Origin: Chryseobacterium rhizoplanae
GTDB taxonomy: Bacteria; Bacteroidota; Bacteroidia; Flavobacteriales; Weeksellaceae
NCBI RefSeq assembly: GCF_900182655.1
Contig: NZ_FXTC01000009.1
Location: 1 to 64,000 of the forward strand
Direction of reading: 5' to 3'
Length of the DNA: 64,000 nucleotides
Positions 23,401 through 32,819 of this stretch are shown here, piece after piece. The notes beneath the pieces are model-generated. The model was not told where the DNA came from, ran no database searches, and worked only from the letters and a program-made list of their open reading frames with translations. The position numbers and the translations under genes are program-made. Numbering within the stretch: the stretch's first letter is position 1; each line of letters begins with the position of its first letter.

Positions 23401-24624
23401 TTAATTCTTATTCCCATCAATATAAACAAGTTCAGCCTTTAAGCTTCCCTGATTATAGAGCACATTCTGGAAGTTATTGGTTTTGAAAGTAACAAAATCT
23501 GCTTTTTTCCCTGTTTCCAGTTGTCCTCTATCTTCCAGATTAAGCGCGTAAGCTGCACGGAAAGTCATTCCTGCCAGCACTTCAGCAGTTGTTAGTTTCT
23601 GGAATGTTGCTAAGATAGAAGCCTGGGTAATTAAATTTCCCATTGGTGCTGATCCAGGATTCCAATCACTTGCAATGGCAACAATAGCTCCTGCATCTAA
23701 TAGTTTTCTTGCGGGTGTAAATTTTTCTCCTAACCCTAAGCTTGCTCCGGGAAGTGCTGTTGCTACGGTATCAGACTTAGCTAAAAACTCGATATCCTCA
23801 TCAATAGTTGCTTCTAAATGGTCTGCAGATGCTGCACCCACCTCTACTGCAATTCTTGAGCTCCCTGGGGTAAACTGATCTGCATGAACGGTAATTTCAA
23901 AACCTAATGCTTTTGCTTTAAGTAAGAAATCTTTACTCTCTTCAGGCTGGAATGCAGATTTTTCTATGAAAATATCTACTCTATTTGCCAATTCCTCTTC
24001 TTTTACTTTTGGTAAAATTTCGGTAATGATATAGTTAAGATATTCAGGATTGCTTCCTTCAAAGTCTCTGGGCTTTAAATGAGCCGAAAGACAGGTAGGA
24101 ACCAAAGTAGCTTTTGTTTCACTCTGTGCTTTTTTAATGATTCTAAGCATCTTCAGCTCGTTTACTACATCCAGTCCGTATCCGCTCTTGACTTCAATAG
24201 TAGTAATTCCTAAATCAACCAAAAAGTTGATTCTTTCTACTAAAGTTTTCAGCAATTCTTCTTCAGATGCATTTCTTGTATGTTGTACAGAACTCCAGAT
24301 TCCACCGCCGCTTTCTGCGATTTCCAGATAGGTTTTCCCTGCATTACGCATGGCAAAATCATTAGCCCTGTTTCCACCGAAACAGATATGGGTGTGTGAA
24401 TCTACAAAAGCAGGAAGAACAATCTGTTCTCCCTCGATCTGTTCAATTTGTATGGTAGGATTTTCTGTTTTTAATGTTTCAAAATTTCCAACTTTCTGAA
24501 TGGTATTCTGATCTACTACAATTCCCCCGTCTACAATAATTTCAAGTTGTTCATCGGAAATTTTTCCTCTTATTGGTAAGTCAGCAAGCGTTACCACCTG
24601 CTTAAATGGTCCTATTAATTTCAT
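23401..24624 (-). CDS. hutI: Imidazolonepropionase
   Basis: Opens the imidazolone ring to N-formimidoyl-glutamate, the step just before HutG. 407-residue amidohydrolase with metal ligands in FVDSHTHICFGGNRA, a mid-sequence HADQF and the late aspartate in ASDWNPGSAPMG. First gene of the minus-strand hutI-hutG run. The divergent ruvB promoter is about 230 bp away. Confidence 0.93.
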   Translation of the reverse strand: MKLIGPFKQVVTLADLPIRGKISDEQLEIIVDGGIVVDQNTIQKVGNFETLKTENPTIQIEQIEGEQIVLPAFVDSHTHICFGGNRANDFAMRNAGKTYLEIAESGGGIWSSVQHTRNASEEELLKTLVERINFLVDLGITTIEVKSGYGLDVVNELKMLRIIKKAQSETKATLVPTCLSAHLKPRDFEGSNPEYLNYIITEILPKVKEEELANRVDIFIEKSAFQPEESKDFLLKAKALGFEITVHADQFTPGSSRIAVEVGAASADHLEATIDEDIEFLAKSDTVATALPGASLGLGEKFTPARKLLDAGAIVAIASDWNPGSAPMGNLITQASILATFQKLTTAEVLAGMTFRAAYALNLEDRGQLETGKKADFVTFKTNNFQNVLYNQGSLKAELVYIDGNKN

Positions 24625-24856
24625 TAGTTTAAAGTTAATGCTAATGTTCAGATTGAGGCCGATTCATTTATCATCGATATTTGCCTTCTAAACAATCAAA
24701 ATTTCAATAATTTTTATCAATAATTTCTCCTCTCAAAAATACTTAAAATATCCCAATTATTTAAATCTTAGCTGTTCTCATTTTTCACCTTAGCCTAAAC
24801 CAGGTGTCAATCTTAACCTTTTCTCAATCTGCCCTTCAACCTTAGTCTAAATTTGC

Positions 24857-24864
24857 TATCTTTG
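24857..24864 (+). promoter_or_regulatory. Promoter -7 element for ruvB
   Basis: TATCTTTG fits TAnnTTTG and lies 19 bp before the ruvB ATG. No clear -33 TTTG is present. The stretch just upstream (about 24782-24850) is a degenerate run of CTTAACCT-like units of the kind scattered in these genomes. Confidence 0.45.
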
Positions 24865-24883
24865 AGGTAAATGAAATGAATTA

Positions 24884-25906
24884 ATGCCAGATTTTTTACA
24901 TCCAGATAAGGAAAACTACTCACGCGAGGAGCTGATGCAGGAAGAACAGATCCGTCCCCAGAGCTTTAAAGATTTTGCGGGGCAGAGAAAAACGCTGGAG
25001 AACCTTGAAGTTTTTGTTACCGCTGCAAAAAGACGTGGCGGAGCATTAGATCATGTTTTATTGCATGGTCCGCCAGGACTTGGTAAAACTACTTTAGCCA
25101 ATATTATTGCCAATGAACTTGGAGTAAACTGTAAGATTACTTCAGGGCCTGTATTGGATAAACCTGGAAGTTTAGCCGGTTTATTGACCAATCTGGAAGA
25201 AAATGATGTTCTTTTCATTGATGAAATTCACCGTCTTTCTCCTGTTGTAGAGGAATATCTGTATTCTGCAATGGAAGATTATAAGATTGACATCATGCTG
25301 GAAACAGGTCCTAATGCCAGAAGTGTGCAGATCGGGCTGAATCCTTTTACTTTAGTAGGAGCCACAACACGAAGTGGAATGCTTACCAAACCTATGCTTG
25401 CCCGATTCGGGATTCAAAGCAGGCTGGAATATTATTCTATTGAACTTTTGTCAATGATTATTCAGAGAAGTGCAAGAGTTTTGGGAGTTGTTATTTACGA
25501 AGATGCAGCGATAGAAATTGCAAGAAGAAGCCGTGGAACACCAAGGATTGCCAATGCATTATTGAGAAGGGTACGTGATTTCGCGGAGATCAAAGGGAAT
25601 GGTGAAATTGAGATCAATATTACAAAATATGCGCTGAACTCTTTGAATGTAGATGAATTTGGATTGGATGAAATGGATAATAAGATCATGCGCGTTATGA
25701 TTGAAAATTTTAAAGGAAAACCTGTTGGTATTTCTGCTTTGGCCACATCTATTGCTGAAAATCCTGAAACACTGGAAGAAGTTTATGAACCGTTTTTGAT
25801 CCAGGAAGGATTTATTATCAGAACCCCGAGAGGAAGAGAAGTTACTGACAAAGCTTACAAACATTTAAATATTACAAGACCTAAAAATCCGGGAGAGTTA
25901 TTTTAA
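24884..25906 (+). CDS. ruvB: Holliday junction branch-migration ATPase RuvB
   Basis: Motor of RuvAB that drives branch migration at recombination junctions. 340 residues: Walker [10 protein letters not shown] (about 62-70), Walker [12 protein letters not shown], arginine-finger region ATTRSGML, and a C-terminal winged helix ending [15 protein letters not shown]. Standard length. Heads a plus-strand run with paiB-like, MBL and coaE genes, with no terminator between them. Confidence 0.97.
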   Translation: MPDFLHPDKENYSREELMQEEQIRPQSFKDFAGQRKTLENLEVFVTAAKRRGGALDHVLLHGPPGLGKTTLANIIANELGVNCKITSGPVLDKPGSLAGLLTNLEENDVLFIDEIHRLSPVVEEYLYSAMEDYKIDIMLETGPNARSVQIGLNPFTLVGATTRSGMLTKPMLARFGIQSRLEYYSIELLSMIIQRSARVLGVVIYEDAAIEIARRSRGTPRIANALLRRVRDFAEIKGNGEIEINITKYALNSLNVDEFGLDEMDNKIMRVMIENFKGKPVGISALATSIAENPETLEEVYEPFLIQEGFIIRTPRGREVTDKAYKHLNITRPKNPGELF

Positions 25907-25953
25907 GTTCAAAGTTTTGAGTTTAAAGTTTAAGGTTAATGAGAGTTTAGTTT

Positions 25954-26565
25954 ATGTTTATACCAAAATTATACAGGAGTGAAGATTACCATTTGATGAG
26001 GGAGATCATCAAAGAAAATTCTTTTGCTTTACTGATTTCTTCTGTTGACAAAATCCGGGCAACCCATGCTATGATGATGTTAAATGAAGATGATCCTGAA
26101 AATGCTTATATTGAAACTCATATTTCGAGAGCTAATCCACAAGCGAAAACCTTGAAAAACGGAGATGAAGTTCTTTGTGATTTTTTAGGAGCTCACACTT
26201 ATATTTCCAGCAGCTGGTATGATCATATTAATGTTTCTACCTGGAATTATGAAGCAGTGCAGATTTACGGAAAAATTGAACTGATGAATGATGACGAGCT
26301 TTACGCTCATTTGGACAAATTAACGTCCAAATATGAAAAATTTCAGCAATGTCCGATGATGGTGAAGGATATGGGAAAAGAGTTTGTGGAAAAGGAAATG
26401 AAAGGTGCTTTTGGCATTAAAATAATTCCTGACGAAATATTTATCAAGCAAAAACTTTCCCAGAACAGAAAAGAAGCTGATTATGATAATATTATCACTC
26501 ATCTTGAGGGTTCTGATGATAACGCAAGAAAGATTGCGGAGAAAATGAAAGCAATAAAAAAATAA
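25954..26565 (+). CDS. FMN-binding PaiB-family protein
   Basis: 203-residue protein of the PaiB/flavin-binding split-barrel family, described as a negative transcriptional regulator (PaiB in Bacillus). Characteristic features are MFIPKLYRSEDYHLMREII at the start and ANPQAKTLKNGDEVL then YISSSWY in the middle, which form the FMN site. Its target here is unknown. It sits between ruvB and an MBL hydrolase gene in the same direction. Confidence 0.8.
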   Translation: MFIPKLYRSEDYHLMREIIKENSFALLISSVDKIRATHAMMMLNEDDPENAYIETHISRANPQAKTLKNGDEVLCDFLGAHTYISSSWYDHINVSTWNYEAVQIYGKIELMNDDELYAHLDKLTSKYEKFQQCPMMVKDMGKEFVEKEMKGAFGIKIIPDEIFIKQKLSQNRKEADYDNIITHLEGSDDNARKIAEKMKAIKK

Positions 26566-26578
26566 TCAAAATATACAT

Positions 26579-27445
26579 ATGAAGTTATATCCAATACAAT
26601 GTGGAAAATTTAAACTGGACGGCGGTGCTATGTTCGGAGTCGTCCCGAAGAGTCTGTGGGAAAAGACAAACCCGGCAGACGAAAAAAACTTAATCGAACT
26701 GGGAACACGTTCCCTGCTTATTGAAGACGGAAAAAAACTAATCCTGGTAGACTGCGGTCTCGGTAACAAACAGGATGATAAATTTTTCGGGCACTATTCT
26801 CTTTGGGGAGATGATACTCTTGATAAAAATCTAAAGAAATACGGTTTTATAAAGGAAGATATTACAGATGTATTCCTTACCCACCTTCACTTCGACCACT
26901 GTGGTGGTGCAATAGAGTGGAATGATGACAGAACCGGATACAGACCGGCTTTCAAAAATGCCAACTTCTGGACTAATGAAAATCACTGGCAATGGGCAAC
27001 AGAACCTAATGCAAGAGAAAAAGCAAGCTTCCTGAAGGAAAATATTATGCCGATACAGGAAAGCGGCCAGCTTAATTTTTTACCGCTTCCTACTACCGGA
27101 AATTACGGTTTTGCTCCGGATCTGAAGATGGATGTCATCTTTGTAGACGGACATACGGAAAAGCAGATGCTTCCTGTAATTCAGTATCAGGAAAAAACAG
27201 TTGTTTTTGCGGCAGATCTTATTCCAACAGCAGGACATATCAACCAGGTATATGTAATGGGCTATGATACCAGACCTCTTTTAACATTGGAAGAGAAAGG
27301 TAAATTCCTAAAGCAGTGTGTAGATAACGAATATCTATTATTCTTTGAACATGATGCTCATAATGAGCTGGCAAGTCTTAAAATGACCGACAAGGGAGTA
27401 AGACTTGATGAGACTTTCACCTTTAATGATGTTTTTGGATATTAA
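26579..27445 (+). CDS. MBL-fold metallo-hydrolase
   Basis: Zinc hydrolase of the metallo-beta-lactamase fold, 288 residues; the metal site reads FLTHLHFDHCGGA, with later ligands in VDGHTEKQ and AADLIP. The substrate cannot be told from sequence; relatives include lactonases and quorum-quenching enzymes, which is not evidence for that role here. It is 13 bp after the paiB-like gene and 9 bp before coaE, so it is part of one operon. Confidence 0.85.
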   Translation: MKLYPIQCGKFKLDGGAMFGVVPKSLWEKTNPADEKNLIELGTRSLLIEDGKKLILVDCGLGNKQDDKFFGHYSLWGDDTLDKNLKKYGFIKEDITDVFLTHLHFDHCGGAIEWNDDRTGYRPAFKNANFWTNENHWQWATEPNAREKASFLKENIMPIQESGQLNFLPLPTTGNYGFAPDLKMDVIFVDGHTEKQMLPVIQYQEKTVVFAADLIPTAGHINQVYVMGYDTRPLLTLEEKGKFLKQCVDNEYLLFFEHDAHNELASLKMTDKGVRLDETFTFNDVFGY

Positions 27446-27454
27446 TTTTAAATC

Positions 27455-28084
27455 ATGGAAGAACTACATTCAGAAACACAACAGGCGGAACCGGAACCAG
27501 CACCTAAGATCATAGGTTTAACAGGCGGAATCGGTTCTGGAAAAACTACAGTAGCACACTTTATAGAGGAATTCGGCTTTCCGGTTTATTATTCCGATGA
27601 CAGGGCAAAAGCAATTGTCAATGAGAGTGAAGATCTGAAAATAAAGATCAAGGAACTTCTTGGTGAAGACTCTTATGATGAGCAAGGATTATATGACAGA
27701 AAATTTGTTGCCAGTAAAGTTTTTAATAATAATGATCTGCTTCAGCAATTGAATGAAATTATACACCCGGCTGTACGAATTGATTTTGAAAACTGGGTAA
27801 AGAAGCAAAGTAAATATTTGGTCTTCAAAGAAACTGCATTATTGTTTGAACTAAAACTGAACAGGCAATGTTATAAATCTCTTTTGGTAACGGCTGAGGA
27901 TAATATCAGAGCTAAAAGAGTAATGGACAGAGATAACAAAACATACCGTGAGGTAGAGGCTGTCATGGAAAAGCAGATGCCTGAAAGGGATAAAATTAAA
28001 ATGGCAGATTGTATTATCTACAACAATACCAATCTGGAAGAATTAAAAGAACAGACTGAAAAAGTAATTTTCAGTATTGAATAA
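27455..28084 (+). CDS. coaE: Dephospho-CoA kinase
   Basis: Phosphorylates dephospho-CoA, the final step of coenzyme A synthesis. 209 residues; P-loop GLTGGIGSGKTTV after an acidic 23-residue leader, then the CoA-binding DDRAKAIV and the lid with RVMDRDNKT. Last gene of the ruvB run, closed by a strong terminator. Confidence 0.94.
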   Translation: MEELHSETQQAEPEPAPKIIGLTGGIGSGKTTVAHFIEEFGFPVYYSDDRAKAIVNESEDLKIKIKELLGEDSYDEQGLYDRKFVASKVFNNNDLLQQLNEIIHPAVRIDFENWVKKQSKYLVFKETALLFELKLNRQCYKSLLVTAEDNIRAKRVMDRDNKTYREVEAVMEKQMPERDKIKMADCIIYNNTNLEELKEQTEKVIFSIE

Positions 28085-28089
28085 ATAAG

Positions 28090-28122
28090 AACTCGTTAGG
28101 AACTTTTCTAACGAGTTTTTTT
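28090..28122 (+). terminator. Intrinsic terminator after coaE
   Basis: AACTCGTTAG (28090-28099) pairs with CTAACGAGTT (28108-28117), followed by a T-run. Confidence 0.85.
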
Positions 28123-28173
28123 ATGCAAACAAAATTTCTTAGGAATTATTTCCATTAAGATGTTTTTATAAAA

Positions 28174-28201
28174 AATAAGCCCCCATTTCTGGAGGCTTAT
28201 T
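28174..28201 (-). terminator. Intrinsic terminator after the FN3/GEVED gene
   Basis: AATAAGCC (28174-28181) pairs with GGCTTATT (28194-28201), just downstream of the minus-strand gene that ends at 28222, with an A-run on the plus strand giving a U-run in the transcript. Confidence 0.75.
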
Positions 28202-28221
28202 CTATTTGAAATTTAGCTTAT

Positions 28222-31200
28222 TTATTCTTTGATAAATTTCTTCTGAACAGTTTTACCGTTATCATCGATATCAATTACATAAACACCGTTAATCAATCTG
28301 CTTACGTTGATTTGGTTGTTTAGTAAGATACCATCTCCGATTACCTGTCCGGCAGCATTGTAGATCTTATATTTAGCTCTCTTGCTGATATTTTTCACAA
28401 ACAATATTGAGCTTACCGGGTTAGGATAAATCATAATACTTGTCTGATCAATTGGATTAGCAACAATCGGTTTAGAGATTCTTACTGTGTAATCCTCTAC
28501 TTCTCCGTCTTTGAAGCTTGCACAGTTTACAGGAATACCATCTCTTGACATTGCTACTCTCATTACAACATATTTGTAATCTGTCATACTTACAAACGCA
28601 TCTGCCGGTACATTGAATTTACCTGAGATAGGACTGTCTGTATTTGGTGGAGAGCTTAACACTCTTTCATTGATGTCAAATTCACCATTTCTGTTGAAGT
28701 CGATCCAAACCGCGATTCCTTCGTTATAAGTATTTCCAGTCCATTTTTTCTCAATGATGATCTCATTGTCTGTTGACCCCTGGATCATTTCGATGAATGT
28801 TTTAGGAACTCCTGTATAATCTGTATACGTTGATGCTCCTGATTCATTCTCCATTGTTTTCTTACCGGTAGGCTTCACAGTAACTTTAGAAATATGCTCA
28901 CCTACAGAACTTCCTGAATGCATCTGACAGTAAATTACTGTAGGAGTTGTGAAGTAATATGGAGGAGTATAATTTCCTGGTGTACCGTTACAGATATTGA
29001 CAACCTGCATTTCATATTTTGTTAATTCTGTAAGACCTGTTAATACAAGGTTGTTAACTAATGATGGCACTTCTGTCCAGCTTGGAATACCTACTTTTCT
29101 ATATCTAAGAACATATGTTGCTCCCGGGAAAGGATCCCACTGGATTGCTGCCGATGTAGGAAGCAATTGAGTGATTGTTAATCCCGGAGGCGGAATTTCA
29201 CAGATTCTTTCTGTTGTAAATACTTTAGGGTTAGAATATGGATTCAGAGTTGTTTCACCGTTACACATATTAGCAATCTGTACTTCGTAAGTAGTGAATG
29301 GCTCTAATGGAGTTACACTTCCTAAAACATAAGTATTTGCAGGAGCAGCCGGTAAACTGATAATATTCCATGTAGTAGTACCTACTTTTCTCCATCTCAT
29401 TGTATACGTAGAGCTTGCTGCAAGTGGAGCCCAAGTAATCAATGCTGTTGTTGGAGTAATGTTAGTTACCGTCACATTCGGAGGAGTAGGATCACATCTT
29501 GTTGTGAACGTCTTGATTGGAGTAGCTGTACCAACAACATCTCCACAAATTGCTGCAACTTCAACTTCGTAAGTAGTAGCAGGAGTTAACCCACTAATTA
29601 ACAATGGAAGGTTTCCTAATTGTGTGGAAGCATATACTGATGTCCATGCTGTTGTTCCCTGAGCTCTGTATCTTACTACATAACTTACTCCTGCTCCTGT
29701 AATTGTAACAGTAGCTGTTGTATGAGTAGTAGTAAATGTAGGTGAGTTTGGAGTTGCATTGCTACAAGGTCTGATTCTTACTCTGTAGTCTTCCACTTCT
29801 CCATCTACAGCATTCTGACACATTACAGGAGCACTTGTACGTTTTAGTACAACTCTCATTGTAGTCGTCAGTGGACCTGTATAAGATGTTGAAGGAACGG
29901 TAAACGTAGCAGTAACAGGAGTAGTTGTATTAGCCGGAGAAATTAAAATTCTCTCAGCATCTGTAAACAGTCCGTCTCTGTCAAAATCAATCCATGCTGT
30001 TACAGCATCGTTTCCTGTTGCTCCAGTCCAACCTTTAGCTACAGAGATTTTATTATTTTGAGAGTTAACATCTAAAGTAATAAGAGTCTCAGGTGTTGTG
30101 TAGCTTGTATAATTAGTCTGTACTGAAGTATTGTTCATTGGAGGAACTCCAAGGTTCGAAGAGGTAACTGTTACATTCGAAATATGGTCATTCGTTCCGG
30201 TACCTGTCATCTGGCAGTAAGACAACGGTGGAGTTGTAAACGTAACTGATGATGAGTAAGCTCCTGTAGAACCTCCACATGTTGTAGAAACCTGAACTTC
30301 ATAATTCGTCTGCTCACTAAGACCAGTAATTCCATAGAAGTTTTGACCCGCTGGCACAGTAGCCGTCTGCCAAACACCTCCAGGAGTAGTTCTCCATCTG
30401 ATATTATAAGTAGCTCCTACAGTTGCAACCCATGATACTGTTGCAGTAGTTGCACCAATATTGTTTACTGTAATATTCGTTGGAGGAGCTGTTGAACATG
30501 GTTGAGAATCTACAAATTTCACTGCATAATCTTCTACTTCTCCCTGACTAAATGTTCCACAAGGGGTAGCATTATCAAAATATCTCATTACAACACGCAT
30601 ACGGGTAGGAAGATTTCCTGTATATACATTTCCACTCGCTACTGTAGGTACAGCAAAAGTTGCCGTTACCGGAGTAGTAGTATTATAAGTTGTATTGAGA
30701 ATTCTCTCACTTGTTTCAAATGTTCCGTTTCTGTTAAAGTCAACCCAAGCTGAAACTCCATAAGATGTAGGAGAACCCGGCCAGTATTTATTCACAGAAA
30801 TTTTATTATTTGCAGAACCTCTTTCAAAAATAATAACTCTTGTAGGGTCTGGTGTATAATCTTTATAGTTATCTGATCCTGAATTACTCACCATAATAGG
30901 AGTATTCGTAGGAGTAACAGTTACATTGTTAATATATCCACTAGTAGCAGTGTTACTTGTAGGACCTGCTGTACAATAAGTAAGTGCTGGAGTAGTAAAG
31001 TTTACACTCGGAGAGAATGCACCTGTAGTACCTCCACAGATAGTAGCTACCTGAACTTCATATGCTGTTTGTTCTAACAGGCCTGTAAGCATTTGGTTAC
31101 TCACCAAAGGTGTATTTACAGGAATCTGCTGCCATGCACCGGAAGGAGAAACTCTGTATCTTACGATATAAGTAGCACCTGTAGTTGATGTCCAAGTAAC

Positions 31201-32652
31201 GTTAGCTGAAGAAGGTGTTACATTGTTTACCTGAATATCAGAAGGTGGAGCTGTAGTACATGCTGATAAATCGATAAGTTTAACGGCATAATCTTCAGTC
31301 TCACCATAAGAATATGTTCCACAAGCATTAATAGGACTATACTCATTCATTACAACACGCATTCTGGTAGTAAGGTTTCCGGTATATGCACCCCCTGCTG
31401 CATTTGGTATATTGAATGTGGCTGTAACCGGCGTTGTTGTATTACTTGGAGAAGTCAATACTCTTTCAGATGCTTCAAAAACACCATTACGGTTAAAGTC
31501 AATCCAAACTCCTGTTAAGAAGCTATATTGATAACCCGGCCATGTTTTTGCTACAGAAACAGTAGCAGTACCACCTCTTACCAAAGTAACTAATCTTGTA
31601 GGATCTGTACTGTAATCTGTATAACCACTTTGATTAGAATTACTTGTCATTGAAGGAGCTCCTTGCGCATTAACTGAAACCTGGCTTATATATCCATCAA
31701 TAAAAGTACTTGTAGCAGCTGAATTACAATAACTAAGTGCCGGAGTTGTAAAGTTTACGCTGGAAGAAAATGCTCCCTGAGTCCCCCCACATATAGTAGC
31801 TACCTGAACTTCATACTGGGTTTGTTCTGTTAATCCGGTAATGATCTGATTTCCTACCATAGGTGTTGTTACGTTAATTGTCACCCAAGGTCCTCCTGCT
31901 ACAGGTCTGTATCGTACAACGTACGTAGCTCCTGCGGAAAGGTACCAGCCTACATTAGCTGTAGCTGTTGTCAGGTTTGAAACTGTAATATTGGTAGGAG
32001 GAGCTGTTGAACAAGCTGGCAGCGGATGGCTTTCCAACTGTATTCTAGGGATATCTGCAAGCCTGTCTTTTGCAGCAGGAGGTGCTGCAGGATCTGGGTT
32101 TGTAGAATCTTCATAATAGATCATCCCTCTGTTTGCTCCTGCATTATAAGATCCCCAAGCTGTACCTGGCGAAGACGAATAACCTGGAGTTTTTTCATTT
32201 ACAGCAATCACAAGATTGTCTGTTCCGTTCCACAAAAACGGAGTAGCCAATTGAAGAGTTACCCAGTTCCCATTTGTTAGGTTAGGTAAAGTTCCGGCGA
32301 AAACCTGGGTTAAAGAATTTAATGGAACCCAGCTTGTAGTGGTTGCAAAGTTATTCTGGGTTGTGTTTCCCATATATACCACCCAGTCCTTATATACATC
32401 CTGAGATGTTGAAACTGTGGTGGAATAAAACTTTACAGCCGTGATATAGTTCGACGTACCTATGGCAGTCGTAAGCTCCGCAGCAGTATAAATCTGCTGG
32501 GAATAACTATACCCATAATAGGAACGTATGGGGAGATACACTGAGGTACCCGTTCCTGTCCCGATCTGTCCTGCCTGAGCCGAGACTTTGGATACAAAGC
32601 CTGTACAAATCAAACAGAGAAACAGAATTAAAGAGGTAAAGAATTTCTTCAT
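28222..32652 (-). CDS. Large secreted FN3/GEVED protein with T9SS tail
   Basis: 1476-residue exported surface or secreted protein. A signal peptide (MKKFFTSLILFLCLICTGF) is followed by a roughly 180-residue N-terminal region, then by FN3-like units (each with a YxVRYR or equivalent strand and EVQVATICGG) alternating with GEVED domains (ending GETEDYAVK or similar). I count six FN3 and four GEVED. The C-terminal 75 residues are a type A T9SS sorting domain (IMIYPNPVSSILFV ... VQKKFIKE), so it should cross the outer membrane by the type IX secretion system. The repeated design suggests an adhesin or a matrix component; no catalytic domain is seen. It is adjacent to the metalloprotease that shares the same FN3, GEVED and tail modules. 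Confidence 0.9.
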   Translation of the reverse strand: MKKFFTSLILFLCLICTGFVSKVSAQAGQIGTGTGTSVYLPIRSYYGYSYSQQIYTAAELTTAIGTSNYITAVKFYSTTVSTSQDVYKDWVVYMGNTTQNNFATTTSWVPLNSLTQVFAGTLPNLTNGNWVTLQLATPFLWNGTDNLVIAVNEKTPGYSSSPGTAWGSYNAGANRGMIYYEDSTNPDPAAPPAAKDRLADIPRIQLESHPLPACSTAPPTNITVSNLTTATANVGWYLSAGATYVVRYRPVAGGPWVTINVTTPMVGNQIITGLTEQTQYEVQVATICGGTQGAFSSSVNFTTPALSYCNSAATSTFIDGYISQVSVNAQGAPSMTSNSNQSGYTDYSTDPTRLVTLVRGGTATVSVAKTWPGYQYSFLTGVWIDFNRNGVFEASERVLTSPSNTTTPVTATFNIPNAAGGAYTGNLTTRMRVVMNEYSPINACGTYSYGETEDYAVKLIDLSACTTAPPSDIQVNNVTPSSANVTWTSTTGATYIVRYRVSPSGAWQQIPVNTPLVSNQMLTGLLEQTAYEVQVATICGGTTGAFSPSVNFTTPALTYCTAGPTSNTATSGYINNVTVTPTNTPIMVSNSGSDNYKDYTPDPTRVIIFERGSANNKISVNKYWPGSPTSYGVSAWVDFNRNGTFETSERILNTTYNTTTPVTATFAVPTVASGNVYTGNLPTRMRVVMRYFDNATPCGTFSQGEVEDYAVKFVDSQPCSTAPPTNITVNNIGATTATVSWVATVGATYNIRWRTTPGGVWQTATVPAGQNFYGITGLSEQTNYEVQVSTTCGGSTGAYSSSVTFTTPPLSYCQMTGTGTNDHISNVTVTSSNLGVPPMNNTSVQTNYTSYTTPETLITLDVNSQNNKISVAKGWTGATGNDAVTAWIDFDRDGLFTDAERILISPANTTTPVTATFTVPSTSYTGPLTTTMRVVLKRTSAPVMCQNAVDGEVEDYRVRIRPCSNATPNSPTFTTTHTTATVTITGAGVSYVVRYRAQGTTAWTSVYASTQLGNLPLLISGLTPATTYEVEVAAICGDVVGTATPIKTFTTRCDPTPPNVTVTNITPTTALITWAPLAASSTYTMRWRKVGTTTWNIISLPAAPANTYVLGSVTPLEPFTTYEVQIANMCNGETTLNPYSNPKVFTTERICEIPPPGLTITQLLPTSAAIQWDPFPGATYVLRYRKVGIPSWTEVPSLVNNLVLTGLTELTKYEMQVVNICNGTPGNYTPPYYFTTPTVIYCQMHSGSSVGEHISKVTVKPTGKKTMENESGASTYTDYTGVPKTFIEMIQGSTDNEIIIEKKWTGNTYNEGIAVWIDFNRNGEFDINERVLSSPPNTDSPISGKFNVPADAFVSMTDYKYVVMRVAMSRDGIPVNCASFKDGEVEDYTVRISKPIVANPIDQTSIMIYPNPVSSILFVKNISKRAKYKIYNAAGQVIGDGILLNNQINVSRLINGVYVIDIDDNGKTVQKKFIKE

Positions 32653-32772
32653 AATGTTTTCATTATAATATTAATCATACAAATCTAATCATTTTTTGTT
32701 ATTAATTTATAGGTGCATTTAGGTTTTTTTTGTAAAAACATAATAATATATCCACTTATGCTTTAAATAAAG

Positions 32773-32798
32773 AAATCCCCGGGACAGCCCGGGGATTT
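32773..32798 (-). terminator. Intrinsic terminator after the metalloprotease gene
   Basis: AAATCCCCGGG (32773-32783) pairs with CCCGGGGATTT (32788-32798). It lies between the end of the metalloprotease gene and the start of the FN3/GEVED gene, so the two are separate transcripts. Confidence 0.8.
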
Positions 32799-32819
32799 AC
32801 TAATATTTAAAGGTTATCT

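Noticed and set aside
28222-32652. Repetitive coding DNA mistaken for tandem mobile repeats
   Set aside because: The frame is continuous for 1476 codons and the repeats encode FN3/GEVED domains; this is domain duplication, not a mobile element.
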